Shown here in pieces: positions 34,278-45,300 of a stretch of DNA of 64,000 bases. Where the stretch lies: assembly GCA_030035585.1 (NCBI GenBank), contig CM057477.1, positions 57,083,447 to 57,147,446 on the forward strand. The letters are read 5' to 3'. Origin of the DNA: Dugong dugon. Taxonomy: Eukaryota; Chordata; Mammalia; Sirenia; Dugongidae. Made by a program: the position numbers and the translations under genes. Each line of letters opens with the position of its first letter. Position 1 is the first letter of the stretch. The notes under the pieces are model-generated. The model had not been told where the DNA came from. It did not search any database and saw nothing but the letters and a program-made list of their open reading frames with translations.

Positions 34278-34495
34278 GTTGTGATTGTTGTTGTTGTTGG
34301 GTTCCATTAAGTCAATTCTGACTTATAACAACTCATGTGACAGAGTAGAACTGCTCTAAAGGGTTTCTTAGGCTGAAATCTTATGGAAGTAGATCACCCA
34401 GGCCTTTCTCCCACACAGTCGCTGGGTGGATTCAAACTGCCAGCCTCTGGGTTAGCAGCTGAGTGCTTAACCACTGCACCACCCAGGCTCCTCAG
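34278..34495 (-). mobile_element. AfroSINE-like SINE
   Basis: Antisense: '(gtt)n' tail complement, 'ccattaagtcaattctgac', 'cagagtagaactgctctaa', 'ggttagcagctgagtgc', 'ccaccacccaggctcct'-type head complement. Confidence 0.85.
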
Positions 34496-34527
34496 GGGCT
34501 GGGGAGGGAGTGAATAAGTGCAAATGA

Positions 34528-34726
34528 TTTTTTTTTTTTTTTGTCTTTGAGTCAGTTCCGACTCATGGCGATCCTACATGTGTCAGAGTAAAACTGCTCC
34601 ATAGTGTTTTCAGTGGCTGATTCTTCGGAAGTACGTCTCCAGAGTTTCTTCCAAGCACGTGTGGGTGAACTCAAGCCTCCAGCCTTTAAGTTAGCAGCCA
34701 ATAGCATTAACCATTTAGACTACCCA
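34528..34726 (-). mobile_element. AfroSINE-like SINE
   Basis: Antisense: poly-T, 'gagtcagttccgactcatgg', 'gtgtcagagtaaaactgctc', 'cggaagtacgtctccag', 'agttagcagcc'. It lies 33 bp from the preceding SINE in the same orientation. Confidence 0.85.
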
Positions 34727-36600
34727 ATGACTTTTAAAGAATAGCATAATGAGGAAATTGTGTAACTCATTGGTCAGCTAATTCACACGGCTAAATCCAA
34801 GAGCTAAGGTTTTTTGTTTTTTTTTTTAAAGAAATCTAGCAGTTAGACACGTCTTTAAGGTGCCACAAGGGCTGGAAAATCTGCTAAAACCAAAATACCA
34901 ACACCTATAACTCATTAATCAGTGATACTGTCTTTTAAACTGCACCTTTATTTACTACCTAAAGCATTGAGGATTTTTCTTTTAAAAATAATAATGCCAC
35001 CAAAATACATTCACGTTTCCAATTATCCTTCATCCTCTTCTGTCCGTGATGACAGAAAAGCAGCCAGATATCACAGAAAATATGACCATGACCCCAAATG
35101 AATTAAATCAGCGTTACTCAACAACACAGAACATAGTCTGTGGCTACAAATGTGTGCATCTTTCTTTAGAGCCCCATTAGTCTGGACCTGAACTTCAGCC
35201 CTTTGAAAACATCAGTCCTGCATAGATTGTGGAGATAGTCAAATTCTTTATCCTTGATTTGTTAATATGATTGCAGTCATTGAACTGGTTTGAATTCACA
35301 TCCAACGGTAGTATGCACCAACATATTTTCAAAAGATAGAGATAGATATGAGACAGAGCTAGAGACAGAAATTGGAAGTAGATATTATTATCGATAAATG
35401 CATTACAAATCTCATGTTATCTCATACATTTTTCATAGCAAAGGACTAGTAAAAAAAGGATCATGACTATCCCATTAATGAAATATTTTTGGAAACTCCT
35501 TAACATATTCCTAAAACCACTTTTAATTGCCTTGTAATCTATATAGTGTAAATTGTAGATTCGATTCTAGACTTGGTATTTGTTTGGAGTTACCTTTAGA
35601 AAAAAGAATTGCTGAAAGTTGATCGTTAAGCTTAAAATCAGGCGTAAACTCTTGAAAAGTGCTTGAAAGAGCAGACAGATTGTCATTCTGCTCATGGATA
35701 TAAAAACTACAGAGTATCATACATGGCTTTGCTCAAGTGTTAATTGCATGAAATAGAAATAAGGGGAAAACATCTGAACAGACTATGAAGAAAAGAAGAG
35801 AGTAAAATATCAGAGGGGAAAAAAGGAAATTAAATACTTGAAAGAGATAAACGTGATAGAAAGCTAAGAAATGAGACTAAAACATATTAGAAGGCTGATC
35901 ATATTTTTCCTTTAATTTTTAACACTTCCTTGTTCTGACAGCTCTATAATGCCCTAAAATTTCCTTACTTTATTTAAACTTTTTCCAAGGGCACAGAAGC
36001 TTGAAAGTTGGTTTTTTAAAAATCCAACAAAATTTAAGCAAAACTTTACCGAACATTGGAAAGAGAGTTTAGTTCCATTTAGAATAGTACCTAATCCATT
36101 CCTGCTGATTTTTCCATGTATGTTGGTGAGGTTAATTTGTGTCTCATACTATTTCACTGTCTTTACTCACTACTCTTGCAAAGAAATAAAAATAAATTCA
36201 GTCTCACCTTTGAAGAGTGATAATTATGTTTCCGTCGCTTATATGAAAGATCTTAGTAATTCCCTCATGCCTGAGGCTTTTTGAGTTATGGGTCTTTCAC
36301 CTTCATGACAGAAACATAATAACCATGTTTCATACCATACACATTCTGGAATTGTGAATGGCAAGCCAAATCCCTGTTCCTCCTGGCAAAATACCCTCCA
36401 CCGGAGATCAAAAGAAGCAGCTCAAAATCCTTCAAGGTGCCAATTCCTCACAGAATTTATTTTTTTCCGCCAGAGAGCAGTTTGCTGATTGAGAAACTGA
36501 GGAATCAGCTTACCATGAGAAACATGTAAAATCTGGGACCAACAGAAGGATTTATTAACCATAAGAAAAATATTGTTTTAGAGAAGGAAAACCAAAAATA
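34727..36600. other. Unique non-coding DNA
   Basis: No gene and no recognised repeat over about 1.9 kb. Short frames only. This is among the longest repeat-free stretches in the window. Confidence 0.4.
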
Positions 36601-36604
36601 AACA

Positions 36605-36813
36605 AACCAGTTGCCATCAAGTTGACTCCAACTCATGGTGATCCCATGTGTGTCAGAGTAGAACTGTTCCACTGAATTTTCAAGACGGTGACTTTTCTAG
36701 AAGCAGATCACCAGGCCTTTCTTCTGTGGCACCTCTGAGTGGGTAGTGTCCAACTGCTAACATTTTGGTTAGCAGTCAAGCATTTAACCACCTGCACCCC
36801 ACCCAGAGACTCC
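36605..36813 (-). mobile_element. AfroSINE-like SINE
   Basis: Antisense: 'accagttgccatcaagttg', 'catggtgatcccatgtgtg', 'cagatcaccaggcctttc', 'ttggttagcagtcaagc', 'ccacccagagactcc'. Confidence 0.88.
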
Positions 36814-36954
36814 TTTGAAAAGGAAGGGGGAGATATTACTAAGTGTGTCAAGAGCCTACTGTTTTAGGTAAAAAGTTGATTCGTATGGAATGAAAAGTAT
36901 GTTAAAAGCAGAAAATTTCATGATACCTCTCTTTTTCTGTTAGACAATTTTGAC

Positions 36955-37150
36955 AAAAGAATTAGACTGCCTGAGAATTCTAGATTGCCCAGGATTTGAA
37001 AGGATCTTAAAAATCATCTGGAACAAGTGCCCATATCATGCTGAAATAACATGGACATAATCCCTGTTATCATTTAAGCAAAAAATTCTTAAATGGCAAG
37101 CACACTATGTCCTGCAATAGACCATTCCATTACTTAATATCTCTGATTCA
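36955..37150. mobile_element. L3/MIR3-like fossil (probable)
   Basis: 'gaaaggatcttaaaaatc', 'atctggaacaagtgcccat' and 'gaccattccattacttaat' resemble CR1/L3 blocks. A second L3-like piece lies at 37885-38010. Confidence 0.4.
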
Positions 37151-37174
37151 TTAAAAAAAGACCGTATAATACTT

Positions 37175-37279
37175 CAGCCACAAATTTTGCAGTCAGACCT
37201 ACTTGAGTTCAAGTCCCTTTTCCAGTACCTTCTAATTGTAAAACCGTAAAGAAATTCTTTAACCTCTTTAAACCTTAGC
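37175..37279 (+). mobile_element. MIR SINE, left piece
   Basis: 'acttgagttcaagtccc', 'aaattctttaacctcttt', 'aaaccttagctcc' follow the MIR 5' and core order. It is interrupted by the LTR at 37285. Confidence 0.7.
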
Positions 37280-37284
37280 TCCTG

Positions 37285-37743
37285 TGGTATGGATTGATTT
37301 TGTGTCCACCAAAAAGATATGTTCAAATCCTGACACCTGGTATCTGTGAATTGGACTTTATTTGGAAATAGGGCCTTTGGAGATATAATTAGTTAAGTTA
37401 ATATAAGGTCATACTGGAGTGGGGTGGACCCTAATCTAATATTACTGGTGTATTAAAAAAGATAGAAGAGACATAGAGACAGAGATGCACAGGAAAGACG
37501 GCCAAGTGAAGCTGGAGGCAGGGATTGGAGTTATGTTGCCACAAAGAGCGGCAAAGAGTGCCTGGGGCTACCAGTAGCTGGGAGAGACTAGGAAGGATCT
37601 TTCCCTAGAGCCTTTGAAGACAGCATGGCCCTGCTGACACCTAAATTCAGACTACCAGCCTCCAGAATTGTGAGGCAATAAACTTTGGTATTTTAAGCCA
37701 CATAATTTGCGGTAATTTGTATGGCAGGTCTAGGGAACTAACA
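37285..37743 (+). mobile_element. Solo LTR, MaLR/MLT-MST type, exact ends
   Basis: 459 bp with TG...CA ends ('tggtatggattg' to 'gaactaaca') and a perfect 5-bp duplication tcctg at 37280-37284 and 37744-37748, as ERVL/MaLR integrases make. Internal landmarks are shared with 1732-2176. AATAAA lies at about 37678. No coding region. Confidence 0.85.
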
Positions 37744-37865
37744 TCCTGCATCTCTTAAAATAGGGATTCCTACCTGAGAGGGTTATTGAAAGGATTTAAA
37801 GATAACATGTTTGTACAGCATCATGACTGAAACGTATTGTATGTTCAGAAAGTTGTAGGTATTAT
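37744..37865 (+). mobile_element. MIR SINE, right piece
   Basis: 'ctcttaaaatagggattcc', 'tacctgagagggttattg', 'aaaggatttaaagataac' continue the MIR from 37279. Confidence 0.7.
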
Positions 37866-37884
37866 TATTATTGCTTTTTTTGAG

Positions 37885-38010
37885 TGAAAGTGTCCATAGA
37901 CCTTCTTCCCTAATTTCTATACATTGAGGTCATTTGGAATTAATATAATCCCTTTTCTTCATGATGTGTACTCCAAAGAGTTGAAGACAACTATCTTAAC
38001 ATCCTTGTGA
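37885..38010. mobile_element. L3 (CR1-clade) fossil (probable)
   Basis: 'ccaaagagttgaagacaac' followed by 'tatcttaacatcc' resembles the L3 3' block. Diverged. Confidence 0.35.
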
Positions 38011-38173
38011 TGTATCACATATATTTTATTAGATAAAATATTTAGTATTTTAATATTTATATAATAAAATACATTATATTATCTAATTATATATTCTATA
38101 CAATAAAATATATTTACATAATGTAATTGTAAAATTATAATTATCTCATGGGGACACTGGAATTACTTGTTAC
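38011..38173. other. Very AT-rich stretch
   Basis: Nearly all A/T between 38020 and 38140, with repeated 'ataataaaat' and 'aattatat' motifs. No gene. Confidence 0.7.
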
Positions 38174-38184
38174 TGTATTCATCA

Positions 38185-38337
38185 CTGAAACCCTGGCAGT
38201 GTAGTAGTTAAGAGCTCAGCTGCAACCAAAAGGTCAGCAGTTCAAATCCACCGTTCACCCCTTGAAAACGCTATGGGGCAGTTCTACTCTGTCCTATAGG
38301 GTCGTTATGAGTCAGAATTAACTCAACGGCATTGAGT
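38185..38337 (+). mobile_element. AfroSINE, internally shortened, with TSD
   Basis: 'gaaaccctggcagtgtag', 'agagctcagctgcaacc', 'gcagttcaaatccaccg', 'ggggcagttctactctg', 'gagtcagaattaactcaacg'. Direct repeats tgtattcatca at 38174-38184 and tatattcatca at 38338-38348. Confidence 0.88.
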
Positions 38338-38492
38338 TATATTCATCAATAAAAATAAATGAACACAACTGCCATTCATCTTTTTTAACCTGTTTTCACC
38401 TTCTTCTCCTTCATCTGCTTGCCAAAAGTTGAAGAAAGAACAGACTCTCCTGAACAGTAACAGAAAACGTAGAGAATGGACTTCAGTGTCAG

Positions 38493-38630
38493 GCAGACTG
38501 AGCATCAGGGTCCAAGGTAGAGCTCTGCCAATTTTTCACCTGTCTGTCCATGTATACATTAGCAGACTGAACATCAGGGTCCAAGGAAGAGCTCTGCCAA
38601 TTTTTCACCTGTCTGTCCACGTATACATTA
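38493..38630. repeat. 69-bp tandem duplication
   Basis: Copy 1 at 38493-38561 and copy 2 at 38562-38630 ('gcagactgagcatcagggtc' and 'gcagactgaacatcagggtc', both ending 'gtatacatta'). I count three mismatches, so the duplication is recent. The length is a multiple of three, so the open frame 38429-38644 continues through both. Confidence 0.95.
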
Positions 38631-38894
38631 TCCCCTCTCTATAATTTTATCATCTTAGAATTGGTATAAAACTGGTAACTATCTCATAAGGTTTCTGTAA
38701 AGATTAAATAAAATTATTTACATATTGTAATCAACACATTGGCATATAATGAACACTCAAAGTTGTTAATTACTATACCATATCATTTCTTCAGACAGGG
38801 ACCACCTGTCCCATCCCTAAGATTTACTGAAGGAAACTGGGCTTTATTCTTCAAAATGTTATAGGCTACTTGTTAGATCTAAAATGTGAGTTGT

Positions 38895-39211
38895 TCTTCA
38901 GACAGGGATTGGACTGGACTGTGGGACATAAAGTGATACTTGTGAAGAATGTGCCTCTTAGTCAAGTACATACAAGAGACCAAAGGGGCAGCTTCTGTCC
39001 AGAGGTGAGGCTGGAAGGCAGAGAGAGTTAGGAGCTGGTTGAATGTTCATGGGGGTATCAGGGGCAGAGAGGAGGAGTGTGCTGTCACAGAACGGGGTGA
39101 GTGGTTGGGGTCTCATAACAATGTATGAAAAAAAATTCTGTATAAGAGACTAACTTGAAATGTAAACTTCATTTAATTACAACTATAAAAAATAAATAAA
39201 TAAAAATAAAC
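38895..39211 (+). mobile_element. L1-D: short 5'-truncated L1 3' end
   Basis: Only the last ~300 bp of the L1-C-type 3'UTR: 'actgtgggacataaagtg', 'acttgtgaagaatgtgcc', 'agctggttgaatgttcatg', 'ctaacttgaaatgtaaac', then an A-rich tail with (AAAT)n. Direct repeats aaaatgtgagttgt at 38881-38894 and aaagtgtgagttgt at 39212-39225. Confidence 0.92.
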
Positions 39212-39549
39212 AAAGTGTGAGTTGTGTGACTTGGGACATGTTTTAAAAGTTAGGGCATGAAACAAGTCTACAGAGTTAGTTCTACATACTAAAGCATAAC
39301 AGTCTAGGAGTATTTCCCTCCCTAACTTCTGATTAGAGTCATAGCAGAAAAGATGGTTATTCCTTACCAAAATGCCATGCACCCATATATCCCAGCTTCC
39401 CTTGTGTTTAGTTCTGGGTCATGTAATGATTATTTCTGCCAATGTTTAGTAGCAGACACCACAATAGTCAGTTCTGGTCCATGATTTTTAGCAGTGGCTT
39501 GTGTTCTCCAAACTCTTTCTTCCTAGGCATAAGATATTGGAGGTCTTAT

Positions 39550-41886
39550 GTTGAAATACTGGAGACACAGGATAGAAACAGCCTATATTCCCCAATTATT
39601 ATGAGAGACTGCAATATGCATCTCTCACTAATTGAAGAATAAGTAGGCAGAGAATCAGTAAGTATAACAATTGTTTAAAATCACTATCAACCAACTTTAC
39701 CTAATTGAAAATTATAGAAAATCCACCCAATAACAGCAGAAGAAAATTATTTCAAGTGAACATGGAACATTTACCAACCTACTTCTAGACCATAGAAGAA
39801 ATCTCAGTAAGTTGAAAAGTGTGCAGATCAAAACAAGTATGCTCTTTGATAAAAATATAATTAAATTAGGAATCAAAAATAAAAGAGATAGGTAGCAAAT
39901 CCCCAATTATTTATAAACTAAATAATACACTTCAAAATAACCTGTGGGTAAAAAAAGGAAGTAAAAAATGAAATTAGAAACTATGTTGAAGAGGATTAAA
40001 ATGAAAACACAACATATTAGAATTTGTGGGATGCAGTCAAAGGAGTAAAATAGATGGAAATTCTTAGCATTAAATGGCTGTATTTCAATAGAAGAAAAGA
40101 CTCAAATCAATGACATTACTTTCCACCTTAAATTTTATAAGTAAATTAAACAAAAGGAAGTAGCGGGAAAGAAATAATAAGGATCAGAGCTCAGATCAGT
40201 GACATAGAAAATAGAAAAACAATAGAATGAACAAATATATCTAAATTCTGGTTACTTGAGAAGATCAATAAAATAATATACTTCTAAACAGACTATCAGA
40301 AATAAAAGACAGAAGACACAAATTATCAACATGAAAAATGAAATAAGTGGCAACAATGTATATTCTAAAGATATTCAAAGAATAATAAGGCAGTATTATG
40401 AATAATTTTGGCCCAATAATTTTTACAACTTAGATGAAATGTACAAGTGACATCTTAGACACAAACTAAGAAGATTGCACCAGAAAAAACAGATAATCTG
40501 AATAGCCCTATATCTCTTAAAGAAACTGAATTTGTACTTAAAACCCTACCCACACAAAAAAACTCCAGGCCCAGATAGTCTTACTTGTGAATTAGAGCAA
40601 ATATTTATAAAATAATACCAATTCTAAATAAACTTTTCCAGAAAGTAGAGAAAGATGAAACACTCCATAACTCATTCTTAGGGATAAATCTGTCAAAAAA
40701 TATACAAGACCTGTACATTCAAGCTACAAAGCATAGCTGAGAAAAATTAAAGGACATCTATATAAATGGGGAGATAAACCATGTTCATGGATCAGAAGAA
40801 TCTTTACAGTTATCAATTCTCCCAACTGTTCTATAGATTCAATGCAACCTCAATCAAAATTAAGAAGCCTTCTTCTGTAGAAATTGATAAGCTGATTCTA
40901 AAATTCATACATCATGATGATAAAGAATCTAAAATAGCCAAAATATCTGTGAAAGAGAAGAACAAAGTTCTTTAAAAGACAACAAAGTTGCAAAGGCAAT
41001 TTGGTAAAGGATAGCCTTTTCATAATATGGTGCTGGAACAATTGAACATCCATAAGTCAAAAAAAAAAAAGTAAAATTCATAATTTTTATTTATGCCTTG
41101 TACCATATCAAAAATAAATTCAAAATGGATAATATACCTAAATGTAAATCCTAAAACTATAAAACTTCTAGAAGAAAAGTTGTAGAAACTCTTTGAGACC
41201 GTTGGTTAAGCAAATCTGTATTTGCTACATCAAAAGCACAATCTATAAATTTAAGAATTGATAAAATTGATAATTTGATTTCATTAAATTTAAGAAATTG
41301 CTCATTTAAACACTCTATTAAGAAAAAGAAAAGGTAAACAACAGACTGGGAGAAAACATTTTCTAATCACATATCTTATGATGGACTTGTATTCTGAAAA
41401 CTCAGTAATAAGAAAACAAACAACCCAGTAAAAAATGAGCAAAAGATTTGAGCAGATACTTCATAAAGAGGATATACAGGTGGCAAAAATGCACATGAAA
41501 AAGCTCTCTAATGTCAATGTTGTGTTAAGCCATAGTGGAATCTGAAACAAAAGGAAAAAGCAATAATATTTATACTATATCTAAAATTTTGATATTTTGT
41601 TCACTGTGGATATTTGGATTAATTTAGATTTTGACTTTTTAAAGTATTTAAACTATTTCATTAAAATATCAGGATAGCCTTGGCTATCCTTAACATCATT
41701 AGTCATTAAAGAAAAGAATATTAAATCCACAATGAAATATATCTACACACTATTAGAATCTCTAAGATTAAAAAGACTGATTATTCCAAGTGTTGGTGAG
41801 AATGTGGAGACAATAGACCTCTCATACACTGCAGATGGGAATGTAAAACAGTGTAACCACTTTGAAAAGCAGTTTGGTAGTTTCTT
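39550..41886 (+). mobile_element. Ancient L1 (L1M) ORF2, left piece
   Basis: Decayed ORF2 running from the endonuclease end (a frame near 39590 reads 'IIMRDCNMHLSL', compare the L1 VGDFN block) through RT and C-terminal parts ('catggatcagaagaatc', 'attccaagtgttggtgagaa', 'gatgggaatgtaaaac'). It is cut at 41886 by L1-A and resumes at 50291. All frames are short and stop-ridden. Confidence 0.8.
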
Positions 41887-41898
41887 AAAAAGTTAAGC

Positions 41899-43832
41899 GT
41901 GGAGACTTCCAGCAAAATGGCGCTCTAGGCAGAAGCACCATGCTGTCCCTCCACGGCAAAGATCCAAAAAAACTAAGCCAAACAGAGAAAACAGCAATCC
42001 TGAAACCCTAAAACATCAAACGAAGAGATAAAGAACTAAGCCAAGCACCAAATGGAGTGAGAAAACTGACAGAGAACGGAGAGCAAGAAGAGATTTGTGC
42101 AGAGGTCCCATATCAGCTAATACAGAGTGGATCTGCCATCTTGGACTCCTATTGGATACCAGCAAATAGGGAGTACAAGAAAGCAGCTTCACGGAGCTTC
42201 CAGCGGGAGACAAAACAACTGGTAATTTGCGATATACGCTTTCCCACCTCCCACCCTTCTTCACCCCTGCTCGGCCTCTCTGCTTCCTGTGGCCACAGTC
42301 TCTTGTCTGGGAAGCACCGGCTGCTTGGATTCCACCATCCTGCCCTGGCCGGCTGTCCGACCACCATTTGTTGGCTGCTGGTGTTGCTTTTTCCCACTTC
42401 TTTTGATTTCTTCCTTACCTCTTACCACCTCCCCCTCCTTTTGCTCAAACACCTGGCTTCATGTGCCATCTTTGCTTCTTCCTGAGGGGCTTCAGAGCTC
42501 CAGTAATTTGCAATATACAGTTTCCCACCCCCCACACTTCTTGACCCCCACTGGGCCTCCTCTGCATCCCGCGGCCACAGTCTCTTCTCCGGGAAGCACC
42601 AGCTGATTGGATTCCACCCTCCTGCATTGGCTGGCTCTCTGAGTGCCATTTGTTGGCTGCTGGTGTTGCTTTTTTCCACTTCTTTTGATTTCTTCCTTAC
42701 CTTTCACCACCTCCCTCATCTTTCGCTCAAATACCTGGCTCCTTGCACCATCTTTGCTTCTTCCTGAGGGGCTGCGGAGCTCCATTAGAGTGTGGAACTG
42801 CTTAGCGGTCTGAGCTGTCACGTTTGTGGGATCCCAGGGATTTTGTTTGCTTGTTTGTTTTGAACTGTTTGTTTGTTTTCTTTTCCTTTTCTTGAGTTGG
42901 GAACCCGTTCTGGCTGGGCGGTGCTGCATGGCTTGGGACCTACCCCTAGGCTTGCGCAGATGTGCAGAGGGATCCCTGAAGGCATTTCTTTTCTTGTGGG
43001 TTTTTTTTTTTTTTTTTCCTGTTTTCTGTTTATTGGGTGGTTTTTCTTGTTTTTTTTTTTAATTTGTTCTGTTTTCTTTTTGCTCTTTTTCGCTTTTTGT
43101 CTTTCTTCATTACTCAGTTTCTAGTTTCTCTATACATTCCTTCTCTTCCTGTTCCCTGAATACCTGGCACTGAATAACTCTATGCCTTCTAGCCAGGTTG
43201 TACTGCAAAACCTGAGAACACTTCCCCAGACCTCGTAGCAGCACTGGTAGGACACCTGGGAGCTTTGCTATTCTTTTTCCTTTCTGATTTTTATTTATTC
43301 ATTCTTTCTTTCTCTCTCTTTTTTTTGCTTTTTCTTCGCCTTATTGTTTTTCTCCATTTCATAGTCTCTGATCTCTCCACTCCAACAGCAAGCTCCACTA
43401 GCACTCTATTTGTTTGTATGTTTTTGGCTCCTATTCCTCTCTCTCGTCTCCCATATCCATCTTAGTTCCACACATAACAATCTCTCCCCTACATCCTGCC
43501 TACCTGTGCTGTGCGCTTAACATAAAACCACCAAGCAGCACAGGCATGGCCTACTGGAATTGGCCCTGCACTGATTACTGACCCACCCTGGTGGCTGCAG
43601 CAAGTGCCACAAACAACCCGTCCCAGTAACTCCTCTTCATCTAGACCTGCCCTGCTGTACCACATCTGAGCTAGTGACCCTGCCAATTGGAGAAGGAGGC
43701 AAAAAGTATCATGCCCACAGACAAGCAAACAACAAAGAACATACTGCCCGCCTGCTCAGACATAGCCAAATCAAAAAAAAAAGGCTGAAACAAACAAATC
43801 TACACTCAATAAATGAGAAAAGTAACTACTAA
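41899..43832 (+). promoter_or_regulatory. L1-A 5'UTR with tandem promoter-like monomers
   Basis: Starts with 'gtggagacttccagcaaaat' and has a YY1-like aaaatggcg at 41914-41922 and a reverse-strand YY1 motif (gccatcttg) at 42135-42143. Two ~281-bp tandem monomers follow (42221-42501 and 42502-42784). Downstream are 'gagggatccctgaaggc', long T tracts and pyrimidine-rich sequence, then 'caccaagcagcacaggcatg' before ORF1. In known L1s the 5'UTR is an internal Pol II promoter. That role here is inferred. Confidence 0.75.
42221..42784 (+). repeat. Two tandem ~281-bp monomers in the L1-A 5'UTR
   Basis: Unit 1 (42221-42501) starts 'ggtaatttgcgatatacgc' and unit 2 (42502-42784) 'agtaatttgcaatatacag'. 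Both share 'ccacagtctctt', 'ccatttgttggctgctggtg', 'cttttgatttcttccttacc' and end 'cttcctgaggggct...gagctcc'. The same two-unit array occurs in L1-E. Confidence 0.92.
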
Positions 43833-44826
43833 ATGCCCCAAAGACAGCAGAAAATATCAAAACATTTACAGAAACAGGACAGGATGGTTCCAGTAGGCAT
43901 CCAAAATAAAACACCAAATGACTTTCCAGTGGAAGAAAAGGCACTAGAACTACCTGATAGGGAATTCAAATCTCTAATACTCAGAATTATCCAAGAGTTG
44001 AAGCAAAAGCAGACAAAAAAGAGGAAAAAATAGACAAATTCATGGAAAAGGCAGACAAAAATGAGGAAAAAAAATAGACAAATTCATGGAAAATACAGAC
44101 AAAAAAATGGAGGAATTCAGGAAAATAATGCAAGGAACAAAATGCCAAAATAAATTCACAACTAGAAATTATACAAAGACAACAATTAGAAATCCAAAAG
44201 ATAAACAACAAGATTTCAGATATGGACAGTGTCATAGAAGGGCTGAAGAGCAGATCTGAAATGGTGGAAGACAGGATCAGTGGAATCGAAGACAAACACT
44301 TGGATATAACTCTGAGGAAAACTCAGAAAAAAGAACAAAGAAAAATGAAGAGACCCTGAGAGTTATGTGAGATACAATCAAAAGCAAAAATTTTCGAGTG
44401 ATTGGAGTTCCAGAACGGGGAGAAAACAGAAAACACAGAGAAGATCATTGAAGAACTGCTGACAGAAAACTTCCCCAATATTATGAAAGATGAAAAGCTG
44501 GCCATCCAAGGAGCTCAATGAACCCCATATAGGATAGACCTCAAAAGAAAATCGCCAAGGCATATCATAATCACACTTGCCAAAACCAAAGACAAAGAAT
44601 TCTGAGAGCAGCTCGTGAAAAACAAGAAGTCACATACAGAGAAGATAGAATAAGACTAAGCTCAGATTATTTGGCAGAAACCATGCAAGCACCAAGAATA
44701 ATATATCCTGCAAAACTCTCATTCAAATATGATGGTGAAATTAGGACATTTCCAGATAAAAAGAAATTAAGGGAATATGTAAAAGCCAAACCAAACTTAC
44801 AAGAATTATTAAAGGGAGTTCTTTGA
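43833..44826 (+). pseudogene. L1-A ORF1 (RNA-binding protein), broken
   Basis: ORF1p of L1 is a trimeric coiled-coil RNA-binding chaperone that packages L1 RNA. The start at 43833 gives 'MPQRQQKISKHLQKQDRM' and a leader with 'ELPDREFKSLILRIIQEL', then a stop at 44031-44033. The coiled coil continues in other frames ('IIQRQQLEIQKINNK' type at about 44170). The C-terminal domain is readable to 'GEIRTFPDKKKLREY' and ends 'LQELLKGVL' stop at 44826. A 42/44-bp repeat within the coiled coil causes length change and frame loss. About 330 codons if unbroken. Confidence 0.88.
44011..44096 (+). repeat. 42/44-bp tandem repeat in the ORF1 coiled-coil region
   Basis: 'agacaaaaaagaggaaaa' through 'attcatggaaaaggc' (44011-44052) is repeated at 44053-44096, with a partial third copy from 44097. 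42 bp equals two heptads, as expected for coiled-coil expansion. The second unit has 2 extra A residues, shifting frame. Confidence 0.85.
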
Positions 44827-45300
44827 TCTTAGAACAAACAACTTCAGCTCACAGGCAGAATCTAGGACGCAGGATGCTACCAGCCAGACACCAATCTAGG
44901 AAAGGAACTCTCAAGGACTATCTAAAACCAAAAGAAATACAACGGGGAATCAGAGAAGTTAATCGGTAAATGACAACAACATCAGAACAATAGAAGAGGG
45001 AATAAATGGTGTAGGTATAGAACTTTCTAATGGAGAGGAAGGGAAGGTGATAACAAGTAACAATAGACTGCTTCAGACTTAGAAAGATAAGGGTAAATCT
45101 CATGGTAACCACAAAGAAAGTTAACAAACATACTCATAAAAATAAAGAGGACAAACATAAAGTCTCAGTAAAAACAAAACCTACAAAAACAAGAGAAATG
45201 AAAAAAAAAAATCCACAAACAAAAGTAATTCAGCACAGGAGAGTAAGAAGAACAAAGAAAACATCAGCACCACAAAAAAAAGAAAAAAAAGCACTACAAC

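Noticed and set aside
42057-42485. 142-codon plus-strand frame near 42 kb
   Set aside because: Also inside an L1 5'UTR and overlapping several other frames on both strands. No domain.
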